DNA of 64,000 bases from an uncultured Collinsella sp. (GCA_958439425.1 CAUBVH010000005.1:1-64000); one strand, 5' to 3'; positions 26,265 to 34,977 are shown, numbered from the stretch's first letter. Numbers and translations are program-made. The notes: a model not told the origin generated them from the sequence alone.

Positions 26265-27230
26265 ATGGAGAACAAGTACGTCTGCTCTGTCGATATCGGC
26301 GGAACTAAAATTGCGACTGCCATCATGGAGTACCCGGCTGACGGTAGTGTGCCCCATCCCGTTTTTGAGGCCGAGGTTCCTACCGAGGCCCAGGAGGGCG
26401 GCGAGGCCGTCTTCCAGCGTATCGAGGCGTCTATCAAGGCCGCTCTTGAGGCGAATCCCGATGTCGAGGTTCTCGGTGTCGGTATCGGTGCCGCAGGCGT
26501 CGTCGATCCCAAGACGGGCGCCATTGCGTATGCCAATGAGATCATGCCCGGCTGGTCCGGCGTTCAGTTGGGGCCGCGTCTGCGCGAGGACCTTGGTCTT
26601 CCCGTTGCCGTTGTGGGCGACGTGCAGGCTCATGCTCTGGGGGAGGCCCACTGGGGCGTCGGCAAGGGCAAGTTCTCCGTCTTGTGCCTGGGCATCGGTA
26701 CGGGCATCGGTGGCGCATATGTCGAGAACGGCCGCGTGATGCAGGGCTTCCATGGTGCTGCTGGCCATATGGGCCACATCGAGTGCTCGGCTGCCGCTGG
26801 CATTCCCTGCGCCTGCGGGCGTTCCGGCCATCTGGAGTCGGTTGCTTCGGGCACTTCCATTGGTCGTATGTACGATGAGCGTTTTGGCCGCGTCGACCCC
26901 AGCCGTCCTTCGGTCGGTCGCGATGTGAACGACCTGTGCCGTGCGGGCGACGCAAAGGCGACCGAGGTCATCCATGATGCCGGCTTTGCGCTGGGTGCCA
27001 GCTTGGGCTCGCTCGCTAACATCCTGGACCCTGAGGTCATCGTGCTTTCGGGCGGCGTGATTCACCAAGGTCCCGATTGGCGTTCGCAGACGTGGAAGGA
27101 TTCGGTGCACGAGGGCTATGCCAGCCAGGCGCTCGATCCGCTTCAGGACACGCCGATCCTCATCGGTTCTCTGGAGGGCGATGCTCCGCTCATCGGTGCC
27201 GCTGAGCATCTTCTTGCCTCGTTGAAGTAA
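26265..27230 (+). CDS. nanK: ROK-family sugar kinase, probably N-acetylmannosamine kinase
   Basis: The 321-residue kinase has the ROK phosphate loop DIGGTKIA (residues 9-16), the catalytic-base region IGTGIGGAYVENG, and a zinc site after AAGHMGHIEC. The site reads CACGRSGHLE, so the third Cys of the usual CxCGxxGCxE is His here. Between nanA and nanE it most likely phosphorylates N-acetylmannosamine to the 6-phosphate; ROK kinases for glucose or GlcNAc look alike, so this is context-based. The ATG at 26265 follows GAAGGAGAG. Confidence 0.78.
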   Translation: MENKYVCSVDIGGTKIATAIMEYPADGSVPHPVFEAEVPTEAQEGGEAVFQRIEASIKAALEANPDVEVLGVGIGAAGVVDPKTGAIAYANEIMPGWSGVQLGPRLREDLGLPVAVVGDVQAHALGEAHWGVGKGKFSVLCLGIGTGIGGAYVENGRVMQGFHGAAGHMGHIECSAAAGIPCACGRSGHLESVASGTSIGRMYDERFGRVDPSRPSVGRDVNDLCRAGDAKATEVIHDAGFALGASLGSLANILDPEVIVLSGGVIHQGPDWRSQTWKDSVHEGYASQALDPLQDTPILIGSLEGDAPLIGAAEHLLASLK

Positions 27231-27246
27231 ACGTATCTGCTGTAGG

Positions 27247-27277
27247 AGCCTCCCGAGACAACACGCCTCGGGAGGCT
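27247..27277 (+). terminator. hairpin between the ROK kinase and nanE
   Basis: AGCCTCCCGAG (27247-27257) pairs with CTCGGGAGGCT (27267-27277). Only a short T-rich run follows, so read-through into nanE is likely. Confidence 0.65.
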
Positions 27278-27300
27278 GTTCTGAGAAAGGTTGCAGCCTT

Positions 27301-27987
27301 ATGACCGTCGATCCTTTGATTCAATCCCTGAAGGGCAAGCTCGTCGTGAGCGTTCAGGCGTATATGGGCGAGCCGCTTCGTACGCCCGAGACCATGGCTC
27401 AAATGTCTCGCGCTTGCGAGCTTGGCGGCGCCGCCGCCATTCGCTGTCAGGGCCTTGCCGACATTGCCGCCATTAAGGGTCGCTGTGAGGTTCCCGTCAT
27501 CGGCCTGTGGAAGGATGGACACGAGGGCGTTTACATCACGCCGACGCTGCGTCACGCTCGCGCCTGCGTTGCTGCCGGTGCCGATATCGTGGCGATCGAC
27601 GCCACTGATCGTCCGCGTCCCGATGGCAAGACCGTCGAGGATACCTTCCGCCCGCTGCACGAGGAGGGTGTGCTCCTGATGGCGGATTGTGCCACCATCG
27701 AGGACATTCGCCGTGCGGTTGATATGGGCTTTGACCTGGTATCCACCACGCTTTCTCACGGCGTCGCCGCCATCGACTGCACCATGGCCGATGGCCCCGA
27801 CCTGCCACTCCTGCGTCAGGCGACCGAGGAATTCCCCGGTCTTCCCATCATCTGCGAGGGCCGCGTGCACACGCCCGAGGAGGCTCGCGCTGCGATCGAT
27901 GCTGGCGCCTGGGCCGTTGTCGTCGGCACCGCCATCACGCACCCCACGAGTATTACGAGTTGGTTCAAGGCTGCGCTTGAGGCGTAA
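27301..27987 (+). CDS. nanE: N-acetylmannosamine-6-phosphate 2-epimerase
   Basis: The 228-residue TIM-barrel protein matches NanE, which converts ManNAc-6-phosphate to GlcNAc-6-phosphate. Family features are LVVSVQAYMGEPL near the start, GAAAIRCQG with its Arg, PVIGLWKDGHEGVYITPTL, DATDRPRPDG, LMADCATIED and the phosphate-binding ICEGRVHTPEEA...VVVGTAITHP at the C-terminal end. The ATG at 27301 lies 13 bases after the AGAAAGG site. With nanA and the ROK kinase it completes the route from sialic acid to amino-sugar catabolism; nagA and nagB are not in this window. Confidence 0.9.
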   Translation: MTVDPLIQSLKGKLVVSVQAYMGEPLRTPETMAQMSRACELGGAAAIRCQGLADIAAIKGRCEVPVIGLWKDGHEGVYITPTLRHARACVAAGADIVAIDATDRPRPDGKTVEDTFRPLHEEGVLLMADCATIEDIRRAVDMGFDLVSTTLSHGVAAIDCTMADGPDLPLLRQATEEFPGLPIICEGRVHTPEEARAAIDAGAWAVVVGTAITHPTSITSWFKAALEA

Positions 27988-28038
27988 GACAGGCCTCGTA
28001 TCCGCTCGGGGCGGTATACTCAATATAGGCAATTGACC

Positions 28039-28076
28039 GCGCGGGATCCGGGTTGCTGGGTCCCGCGCTTGTTTTT
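28039..28076 (+). terminator. terminator after nanE, just before rapZ
   Basis: GCGCGGGA (28039-28046) and TCCCGCGC (28061-28068) form a stem followed by TTGTTTTT. Its T-run touches the possible ribosome binding site GGGAGG of an upstream rapZ start, so it could also influence rapZ expression. Confidence 0.7.
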
Positions 28077-28106
28077 GGGAGGCAGCACATGCAAAAGGGA
28101 GATGCC

Positions 28107-29009
28107 ATGGATGCGGCGGAGCGCTCGGAGCGCATCCCCGATATCGTCATCATCACCGGAATGTCCGGATCGGGCCGCACACAGGCCATGCACGTGTTCG
28201 AGGACATGGGCTATTTTTGCATTGATAACCTGCCTCCGCGTCTCATCGCCCAGCTTGCCGAGCTCGTCGGCATCAATACGGGCGTGGGCAGGCATCTCGC
28301 CGTCACCTGCGATTTGCGTAGCCAGGGACTGTTTGACGAGTTGCTCGATGCGGTCGCCGCGCTCGAAGAGCGCGAGATGAGCTGCGACATCGTGTTCCTG
28401 GAGGCTTCTGACGAGGTGCTGATTCGTCGCTACAGCGAAAATCGCCGCCGTCATCCCATTGCCAAGCCGGGGGAGACTACGGCCGATGCCATTCAGCGCG
28501 AGCGCCTTCAGCTGCAGGGCGTGCGCGATCGAGCCGATATGATTATCGACACGAGTCGTCTGCGCACCTCTGCGCTGCGCAACAAGCTACGTATGGCATT
28601 TTCCGAGCTGTCCGACCAACAGCTCATGGACGTCCATGTGTTCTCGTTTGGCTTTAAGCACGGCATGCCCGTCGAGGCGGACATTATGATCGACGTCCGC
28701 TTCCTGCCCAATCCGTTTTACGATCCCGAGATGCGCACGATGACCGGTCTCGATAAAAAGGTCTCCGATTTTGTTCTGGACCACCCCAAGACGCAGGAGT
28801 TTTGGAAGGCTTGGACACAGCTGCTCGATACGGTGATGCCGGGCTATATCGCGGAGGGTAAGCCGCAGCTTTCTATCGCCATCGGCTGCACGGGCGGACA
28901 GCACCGTAGCGTCGCCATTGCCGAGGCCACGGCCCGTTACCTGGAAGGCGCCCAGTATCACGTGAGCATCTCCCACCGCGACCTGTCGCGCGCCAACACG
29001 AAGGCATAG
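28107..29009 (+). CDS. rapZ: RapZ/YvcJ-family nucleotide-binding protein
   Basis: The 300-residue protein has a P-loop GMSGSGRT at residues 18-25 and the conserved C-terminal domain with DVRFLPNPFYDPEMR and IGCTGGQHRSVAIAE. In E. coli RapZ binds GlmZ/GlmY RNA and brings in RNase E; in Gram-positives the orthologue YvcJ hydrolyses GTP and its role is less clear. Two starts are plausible: ATG 28107 (AAGGGAG) and ATG 28089 (GGGAGG); I prefer the shorter because family members begin close to the P-loop. whiA follows after 6 bases; the usual yvcK between them is absent. Confidence 0.9.
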   Translation: MDAAERSERIPDIVIITGMSGSGRTQAMHVFEDMGYFCIDNLPPRLIAQLAELVGINTGVGRHLAVTCDLRSQGLFDELLDAVAALEEREMSCDIVFLEASDEVLIRRYSENRRRHPIAKPGETTADAIQRERLQLQGVRDRADMIIDTSRLRTSALRNKLRMAFSELSDQQLMDVHVFSFGFKHGMPVEADIMIDVRFLPNPFYDPEMRTMTGLDKKVSDFVLDHPKTQEFWKAWTQLLDTVMPGYIAEGKPQLSIAIGCTGGQHRSVAIAEATARYLEGAQYHVSISHRDLSRANTKA

Positions 29010-29015
29010 GCCTGC

Positions 29016-29945
29016 ATGTCGTTTACCGCCGAGGTGCGCGACGAGCTTGCGCGCTGCGAACCCGAATGTGAATACTGCGATTTGTCGACGCTTGCCGCCC
29101 TGACGCGTGTGAGCGGTACGCTTTCGCTGGCCGGCTCCGGGCGGTATCGTTTGACAGTCGCGACCGAGACGGGAGCCGTCGCGCGCACGATGATCACGCT
29201 GACGCATCGCATCCTTAAGCTCAAAACGGAATTCACCGTTCGTAAATCGGTCCTGCATAAGGTCCGTAACTATCTCATTACCCTGCCCGATCAACCCGAC
29301 CTGGACAAGGCTCTGGTGCTGCTGGGCATTCTCGACCGCAGGGGAGGGCTCGTCGCCGGTGTTCCCCGGCACATCGTTGCCCGTCCCTGCTGCAGGCTTG
29401 CCTACATCCGCGGCGCGCTCATCGCCGGCGGTTTCGTGGCCGATCCCCGTGGCGATTTTCATTTGGAGATCGCGGTGCAGGGCGAGCAGTATGCCCGGGG
29501 ACTCTGCGATCTATTGGAGCAGATTGGGGTCCATGCGCGCGTTAACGCGCGGCGCGGATCCTTTGCTGTCTACATTAAGAGCGCCGAGGAGATCGAGCAT
29601 CTTTTAAAGCTGATTGGTGCCAAGCGCAGCGTTGCCGAGATTGAGGAGGCGCGCGCGGTCAAGTTGGTTAAGAACGATGTGAACCGTCGCGTGAATGCCG
29701 AGCTCGCCAACCAGACCAGAAGTGCGGGTGCCGCCCAGCATCAGCTTGCGCTTATCGATGAGCTCGAGCAGCGTGGCCTTCGCGATGCGCTTCCGGATGC
29801 CTTGGCGGTCTTTTGCGACCTGCGCGAACGCTACCCCGATCTGTCGCTGCGTGATTTGGGGGAGATGGCTGACCCTCCCTTGTCGAAGTCGGCCCTCTAC
29901 CATCGAGTTTTGAGGCTTGAAAAGCTCATTGAAGCAAACAGGTAG
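29016..29945 (+). CDS. whiA: sporulation/cell-division transcription regulator WhiA
   Basis: WhiA has a LAGLIDADG-like N-terminal domain joined to a C-terminal helix-turn-helix and is found in nearly all Gram-positives. This 309-residue protein shows the opening SFTAEVRDELARC, the LAGLIDADG-like RLAYIRGALIAGGFVADPRGDFHLEI, the linker KNDVNRRVNAELANQ, and a C-terminal HTH ending in LSKSALYHRVLRLEKL. The ATG at 29016 lies 6 bases after rapZ. In non-sporulating bacteria WhiA affects cell division and growth; nothing here suggests sporulation. Confidence 0.95.
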   Translation: MSFTAEVRDELARCEPECEYCDLSTLAALTRVSGTLSLAGSGRYRLTVATETGAVARTMITLTHRILKLKTEFTVRKSVLHKVRNYLITLPDQPDLDKALVLLGILDRRGGLVAGVPRHIVARPCCRLAYIRGALIAGGFVADPRGDFHLEIAVQGEQYARGLCDLLEQIGVHARVNARRGSFAVYIKSAEEIEHLLKLIGAKRSVAEIEEARAVKLVKNDVNRRVNAELANQTRSAGAAQHQLALIDELEQRGLRDALPDALAVFCDLRERYPDLSLRDLGEMADPPLSKSALYHRVLRLEKLIEANR

Positions 29946-29990
29946 TTTAAAGTATCGACTTATATACGGATTTAACTGCTATTTTATTCT

Positions 29991-30004
29991 TTAAAACGTT
30001 TTAA
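29991..30004. promoter_or_regulatory. perfect 14-bp palindrome upstream of gap, LacI-type operator candidate
   Basis: TTAAAACGTTTTAA is a perfect palindrome centred on CG, the shape of LacI/CcpA-family operators. It lies 57 bases upstream of the likely -10 box of the glycolytic operon. The core AAAACGTTT recurs at 17356-17364 before the transporter/nan block. Confidence 0.5.
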
Positions 30005-30037
30005 CTTAAATTTGATTTTCAATTTCGACCATTCTCG

Positions 30038-30066
30038 TGAAATTCAAGTCCAAAAAAAGGTATATT
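30038..30066 (+). promoter_or_regulatory. candidate promoter of the gap operon
   Basis: TATATT (30061-30066) is a good -10 box. A weak -35, TGAAAT (30038-30043), stands 17 bases upstream. The whole stretch 29946-30070 is much more AT-rich than its surroundings, as expected for a strong promoter. Confidence 0.5.
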
Positions 30067-30138
30067 AGGCGAGTGGTTAGTTTGTGGGCCTCAACGGCAG
30101 GCGCTGTAGCTTGCGGGGGCCTTACGAAAGGAGACACA

Positions 30139-31164
30139 ATGGCAGTAAAGGTTGCTATTAACGGCTTCGGTCGCATCGGTCGTCTGGCCTTCCGTCAGAT
30201 GTTCGGTCATGAGGGCTCCGAGATCGTCGCTATCAACGACCTCACCTCTCCCGATATGCTCGCTTACCTGCTGAAGTACGACTCCACGCAGGGCAACTAC
30301 GCTCGCGATCACGAGGTCGTTGCTGGCGAGGATTCCATCACCGTTGACGGCAAGGAGATCAAGATCTACAAGGAGGCCGACGCCAACAACCTGCCTTGGG
30401 GCGACCTCGACGTCGACGTCGTTCTCGAGTGCACCGGCTTCTACACCAGCAAGGCTAAGGCTCAGGCCCACATCAACGCTGGCGCCAAGAAGGTCGTCAT
30501 CTCCGCTCCGGCCGGCAGCGACCTGCCCACCATCGTGTACAACGTCAACCATGAGACGCTGACCGCTGAGGACAACATCATCTCCGCTGCTTCCTGCACC
30601 ACCAACTGCCTCGCCCCGATGGCCAAGGGTCTGAACGACTTCGCTCCCATCGTGTCCGGCATCATGACCACCATTCACGCCTGGACTGGCGACCAGATGC
30701 CGCTCGACGGCCCGCAGCGCAAGGGCAACAAGCGTCGTAGCCGCGCCTGCGCCGTTAACATTGTCCCCAACACCACCGGTGCTGCCAAGGCTATCGGCCT
30801 GGTTCTCCCCGAGCTCAACGGCAAGCTCATCGGTGCCGCCCAGCGCGTCCCGACGCCGACCGGCTCCATCACCAACCTCTACGCTGTCGTTGACAAGAAG
30901 GTCACCGTCGACGAGGTCAACGCTGCTATGAAGGCCTACGCTGCCACCATCTCCGAGACCTTCGGTTACAACGAGGACGACATCGTCTCCACCGACATCA
31001 TCGGCGAGACCCACGGCTCCATCTTCGACGCCACTCAGACCATGTGCTCTGACCTCGGCAACGGCCAGACCCTCGTTCAGGTCACCTCTTGGTACGACAA
31101 CGAGAACTCCTACACCTCTCAGATGGTCCGCACCATCAAGTACTTCGAGAAGTTCGTTGCTTAA
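30139..31164 (+). CDS. gap: glyceraldehyde-3-phosphate dehydrogenase, type I
   Basis: The 341-residue enzyme oxidises glyceraldehyde-3-phosphate to 1,3-bisphosphoglycerate with NAD. It opens with INGFGRIGRLAFRQM (NAD fold), has the catalytic Cys in SAASCTTNCLAP and the C-terminal SWYDNENSYTSQMV. The residue after the second strand is Asp in AINDLT, as in NAD-dependent forms. The ATG at 30139 follows GAAAGGAGA. Codon choice is extremely biased, typical of a highly expressed gene. A strong terminator separates it from pgk. Confidence 0.97.
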   Translation: MAVKVAINGFGRIGRLAFRQMFGHEGSEIVAINDLTSPDMLAYLLKYDSTQGNYARDHEVVAGEDSITVDGKEIKIYKEADANNLPWGDLDVDVVLECTGFYTSKAKAQAHINAGAKKVVISAPAGSDLPTIVYNVNHETLTAEDNIISAASCTTNCLAPMAKGLNDFAPIVSGIMTTIHAWTGDQMPLDGPQRKGNKRRSRACAVNIVPNTTGAAKAIGLVLPELNGKLIGAAQRVPTPTGSITNLYAVVDKKVTVDEVNAAMKAYAATISETFGYNEDDIVSTDIIGETHGSIFDATQTMCSDLGNGQTLVQVTSWYDNENSYTSQMVRTIKYFEKFVA

Positions 31165-31203
31165 TTTAGCTTTTAGCGAATAGCTCGTTGAGCGTCTAAA
31201 GAA

Positions 31204-31249
31204 GGGCGCGGCCTCATAGGGCTTACACCCTAGGGTCGCGCCCTTTTTA
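31204..31249 (+). terminator. terminator between gap and pgk
   Basis: GGGCGCG (31204-31210) pairs with CGCGCCC (31237-31243) and TAGGG with CCCTA inside it, followed by TTTTT. It lets gap be expressed at a level different from pgk-tpiA-gpmI. Confidence 0.88.
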
Positions 31250-31304
31250 TAGGAAATCGTCTGCCGTAATGGGAGGCAGACACGTACGAAAGGTAGAAGC
31301 AAAC

Positions 31305-32495
31305 ATGGCCTTTACCAAGAAGACCGTCCGCGACATCGATGTCGACGGCAAGCGCGTTCTCGTCCGCGTTGACTTCAACGTGCCTATCAAGGATGGCGTC
31401 GTTGGCGACACCACCCGCATCAAGGCTGCCCTGCCCACCATCAACTACCTCGTTGAGCACAACGCTCGCGTCATTCTCATGAGCCACCTCGGCCGTCCCG
31501 AGGGCACCGGCTTCCAGCCTGAGCTCTCCCTTGAGCCTGTCGCCAAGAAGCTCGCTGAGCTCTCTGGTCTCGATGTTGCCTTTGTCGCCGACACCTACGG
31601 CGAGAAGGCTGCTGAGGCTGTTGCCGCCGTCGAGCCGGGCAAGGTCCTCGTTCTCGAGAACGTCCGTTTTGACAAGCGTGAGAAGAAGAACGATCCCGAG
31701 ATCGCCAAGAAGCTCGCTTCCTATGGTGACGTCTTCGTTCTCGATGCCTTCGGCACCGCTCACCGCGCCCAGGGTTCCGTCGTGGGCCCCGCCGCTTACC
31801 TGCCTGCCGTCGCCGGCTTCCTGCTCGAGAAGGAGGTCGACACGCTGACCGGCATCTTCGCCGAGCCCGAGCGCCCCTTCGTCGCTATCGTCGGCGGTTC
31901 CAAGGTTTCCTCCAAGATCGGCGTTCTCGATCACCTCATCGACTCCGCTGATACCCTGATCATCGGTGGCGGCATGGCCTACACCTTCTTCCTGGCTCAG
32001 GGTCTGACCGTCGGTCAGTCCCTCAAGGAAGAGGACTGGGTCGAGCGCGCCGGCGAGATGCTCAAGAAGGCCGAGGAGAAGGGCGTCAAAATTCTGCTCC
32101 CCATCGACAACCGCGTTGCCGATCACTTTGGCGAGGACGCTGTCCCCGAGGTTGTCGCTTCCGACGCTATCCCCGACGATCGTGAGGGCATGGACATCGG
32201 CCCCAAGACCGAGGAGCTCTACGCCGAGGCCGTCAAGGGCGCCAAGACCGTGTTCTGGAACGGCCCCATGGGCGTCTTCGAGTTCGACAACTTCGCTCAC
32301 GGCACCCAGGCTATCGCCGAGGCCGTCGCCGAGGCCGACTGCACCTCGATCATCGGCGGTGGTGACTCTGTCGCGGCTGTCAACAAGTTCAACCTGGCCG
32401 ACAAGATGAGCTGGATCTCCACCGGTGGTGGCGCTTCCATGGAGCTCGTCGAGGGTAAGGCCCTGCCCGGAGTGGAGGCGCTTCTCGATGCCTAA
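31305..32495 (+). CDS. pgk: phosphoglycerate kinase
   Basis: The 396-residue enzyme makes ATP from 1,3-bisphosphoglycerate. Signature parts are RVLVRVDFNVPIKDG at the N-terminus, ILMSHLGRPEG, the hinge and nucleotide loop IVGGSKVSSKIGV, NGPMGVFE and the C-terminal IIGGGDSVAAV and STGGGASMELVEG. The ATG at 31305 follows GAAAGGTAG. Its end overlaps tpiA by 8 bases (ATGCCTAA), so pgk and tpiA are translationally coupled. Codon bias is as strong as in gap. Confidence 0.97.
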   Translation: MAFTKKTVRDIDVDGKRVLVRVDFNVPIKDGVVGDTTRIKAALPTINYLVEHNARVILMSHLGRPEGTGFQPELSLEPVAKKLAELSGLDVAFVADTYGEKAAEAVAAVEPGKVLVLENVRFDKREKKNDPEIAKKLASYGDVFVLDAFGTAHRAQGSVVGPAAYLPAVAGFLLEKEVDTLTGIFAEPERPFVAIVGGSKVSSKIGVLDHLIDSADTLIIGGGMAYTFFLAQGLTVGQSLKEEDWVERAGEMLKKAEEKGVKILLPIDNRVADHFGEDAVPEVVASDAIPDDREGMDIGPKTEELYAEAVKGAKTVFWNGPMGVFEFDNFAHGTQAIAEAVAEADCTSIIGGGDSVAAVNKFNLADKMSWISTGGGASMELVEGKALPGVEALLDA

Positions 32496-33255
32496 TCGCA
32501 CCCTTCTTATCGCTGGTAACTGGAAGATGAACAACGACGTCGCCGAGGCCGCCAAGCTCGCCGACGAGCTGGCTCAGGCTCTGCCCGAGGTTCCGGCTGG
32601 CGTCGAGGTGCTCGTCTGCCCTCCGACCATTGACATCACCACGGTTCATGACCGTATTCAGGCTGCCCCCATCGCCCTCGGTGCTCAGAACGTGTACTGG
32701 GAGGCCAAGGGTGCCTTCACCGGTGAGTCCTCTTGCGACATGCTCAAGTCCGCTGGCTGCACCTACTGCATCATCGGTCACTCCGAGCGTCGCGACTACT
32801 TCCACGAGACCGACGAGGATCAGAACAAGAAGGCCAAGGCCCTCGTTGCCGCCGGTCTTGTTCCCGTCTTCTGCTGCGGCGAGTCCCTCGAGGTCCGCGA
32901 GGCTGGCACCTATGTCGAGCACGTCGTGAACCAGGTCAAGGCTGGCCTTGCTGGTCTTGAGATCACCTGCCCCAAGCAGGTCGTCGTCGCCTACGAGCCC
33001 ATCTGGGCTATCGGCACCGGCAAGACCGCTACCGCCGAGGACGCTCAGGAGGTCTGCGGCGCTATCCGTGAGACCCTCAAGGAGATGTTCGGCGAGGAGC
33101 TCGCCGACGGTATCCGCGTCCTGTACGGTGGTTCCGCTAAGCCCGGCAACATTGCCGAGCTCGTCGCCAAGCCTGACGTTGACGGCGCCCTCGTGGGCGG
33201 CGCTTCGCTCAAGGCTGCCGACTTCGCCTCTATGGTCGTCAAGGCAGGCGAGTAG
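32488..33255 (+). CDS. tpiA: triosephosphate isomerase
   Basis: The 255-residue TIM barrel interconverts dihydroxyacetone phosphate and glyceraldehyde-3-phosphate. NWKMN (Asn, Lys) lies at the N-terminus, the catalytic His is in IIGHSERR, the catalytic Glu in VAYEPIWAIGTG, and the phosphate loop is LYGGSAKPGN. It begins inside the last codons of pgk and is followed after 5 bases by gpmI. Confidence 0.97.
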   Translation: MPNRTLLIAGNWKMNNDVAEAAKLADELAQALPEVPAGVEVLVCPPTIDITTVHDRIQAAPIALGAQNVYWEAKGAFTGESSCDMLKSAGCTYCIIGHSERRDYFHETDEDQNKKAKALVAAGLVPVFCCGESLEVREAGTYVEHVVNQVKAGLAGLEITCPKQVVVAYEPIWAIGTGKTATAEDAQEVCGAIRETLKEMFGEELADGIRVLYGGSAKPGNIAELVAKPDVDGALVGGASLKAADFASMVVKAGE

Positions 33256-33260
33256 GACAT

Positions 33261-34814
33261 ATGGCACAGCGTCATCTTCCTGCACTCCTGATCATCATGG
33301 ATGGCTGCGGCCTTGCTCCGGCCGATGGCGAGAACGCCGTCGCCGCTGCCAAGACGCCCTTCCTTGATAGCCTGTACGAGAAGTATCCTCACACCACGCT
33401 CGGTGCTTCGGGCGAGGACGTGGGCCTTCCCGACGGTCAGATGGGCAACTCCGAGGTAGGCCACCTCAACATCGGTGCCGGCCGCATCGTGTTCCAGGAG
33501 CTTTCGCGCATCAACAACGCCATCAAGGACGGCTCCATCGCCAAGAACGAGGTCTTCGTCAAAGCTATGGACGACGTCAAGGCCGAAGGCAAGACCCTGC
33601 ATCTCATGGGCCTTATGAGCCCTGGCGGTGTTCATTCTCACATGAACCACGTCGAGGCTCTGGTCAAGATGGCTGCCCAGCATGGCGTCAAGACCGTTCG
33701 CGTCCACGCCTTCATGGATGGCCGCGACGTCGACCCGCAGTCCGGTGCCGGCTACATGAGCGAGTTCTGCGCTTTCCTGGCTAAGATCTCCGAGGAGACC
33801 GGTTGCGACGCTCGCGTTGCCACCGTTTCGGGCCGCTATTGGGCCATGGACCGCGACAACCGTTGGGAGCGCATCCAGCGCGCCTACGACGTCATGGTCA
33901 ACGCGTCCGATGCCGATACCGACCCCGTTGCCGGTATCAAGGCCTACTACGAGAAGGATCCGCGCGGCGACGAGTTCGTCGAGCCTTTCGCGGCCCACAA
34001 CGAGGGCATCCACGAGGGCGACGCGGCCATCTTCTTCAACTTCCGTCCCGACCGCGCTCGTCAGATGACCCGCGTGTTCACGGACAAGGAGTTCGATGGC
34101 TTTGAGCGCGAGCAGATTAAGCTCTCGCACTTTGTGACGATGACCGAGTACGATCCGACGTTTGACGTCGAGGTCGCCTTCCCCAAGACGTTCCCCGAGA
34201 ACGTCCTGGCCGACGTTATCGCCGCCAATGGCCTGAAGCAGCTGCACACCGCCGAGACCGAGAAGTACGCTCACGTGACGTTCTTCCTCAACGGCGGCAT
34301 CGAGGAGCCCAAGGAGGGCGAGGAGCGCGTGCTCGTCGCTTCCCCCAAGGTCGCTACCTACGATCTGCAGCCTGAGATGAGCGCTCCCGAGGTTACTGAG
34401 AAGCTCGTCGCCGCTATCAACGAGGATCGCGCTGATTTCTACATCGTGAACTTCGCGAACTGCGACATGGTTGGTCACACCGGTGTCTTCGACGCCGCCG
34501 TTAAGGCCGTCGAGGCTGTTGACGATGCCCTGTCCAAGGTTGTCCCGGCGATTCTCGCTAAGGGCGGCTTTGCGCTGATTACCGCCGATCACGGCAACGC
34601 CGATCACATGTTTGACGTTGCTTCCGACGGTTCCAAGCATCCGTTTACGGCTCACACCACCAACCGTGTGCCGTTTATCATCGTTGATGAGAAGGCACAG
34701 CTCACCGGTATCGAGGACGGTCGTCTCTCCGATATCGCCCCGACTATGCTCACCATGACTGGTCTGGAGCCTTCCGCCGAGATGACGGGCCGCGTGCTCG
34801 CAACCGAGGCCTAA
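33261..34814 (+). CDS. gpmI: 2,3-bisphosphoglycerate-independent phosphoglycerate mutase
   Basis: The 517-residue, Mn-dependent enzyme converts 3- to 2-phosphoglycerate. LIIMDGCGLAP is the metal-binding start (DGCG where many have DGWG), and the catalytic Ser is in GQMGNSEVGHLNIGAGR. AFMDGRDV and the C-terminal ITADHGNADHM and FTAHTTNRVPFI complete the alkaline-phosphatase-like metal site. It is of usual length. The ATG at 33261 follows the tpiA stop closely, in the same transcript, and a strong terminator lies 26 bases after its stop. Confidence 0.96.
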   Translation: MAQRHLPALLIIMDGCGLAPADGENAVAAAKTPFLDSLYEKYPHTTLGASGEDVGLPDGQMGNSEVGHLNIGAGRIVFQELSRINNAIKDGSIAKNEVFVKAMDDVKAEGKTLHLMGLMSPGGVHSHMNHVEALVKMAAQHGVKTVRVHAFMDGRDVDPQSGAGYMSEFCAFLAKISEETGCDARVATVSGRYWAMDRDNRWERIQRAYDVMVNASDADTDPVAGIKAYYEKDPRGDEFVEPFAAHNEGIHEGDAAIFFNFRPDRARQMTRVFTDKEFDGFEREQIKLSHFVTMTEYDPTFDVEVAFPKTFPENVLADVIAANGLKQLHTAETEKYAHVTFFLNGGIEEPKEGEERVLVASPKVATYDLQPEMSAPEVTEKLVAAINEDRADFYIVNFANCDMVGHTGVFDAAVKAVEAVDDALSKVVPAILAKGGFALITADHGNADHMFDVASDGSKHPFTAHTTNRVPFIIVDEKAQLTGIEDGRLSDIAPTMLTMTGLEPSAEMTGRVLATEA

Positions 34815-34840
34815 GAGAAAACTCCAAGCGTTTTCATGCG

Positions 34841-34874
34841 AGGGGGTTGCCCATAATCGGGCAACCCCCTTTTG
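34841..34874 (+). terminator. terminator of the pgk-tpiA-gpmI unit
   Basis: AGGGGGTTGCCC (34841-34852) and GGGCAACCCCCT (34859-34870) form a perfect 12-bp stem followed by TTT. Confidence 0.92.
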
Positions 34875-34977
34875 GTATTTCTGCCATTTCTACCCCGTTC
34901 CTAAATGGCAGGTGGGGGAGTGTTGGAGGTTGTGGTACAGTACTGGAGTTTAAATTGTTCTATTAAGGAGCTTATCT

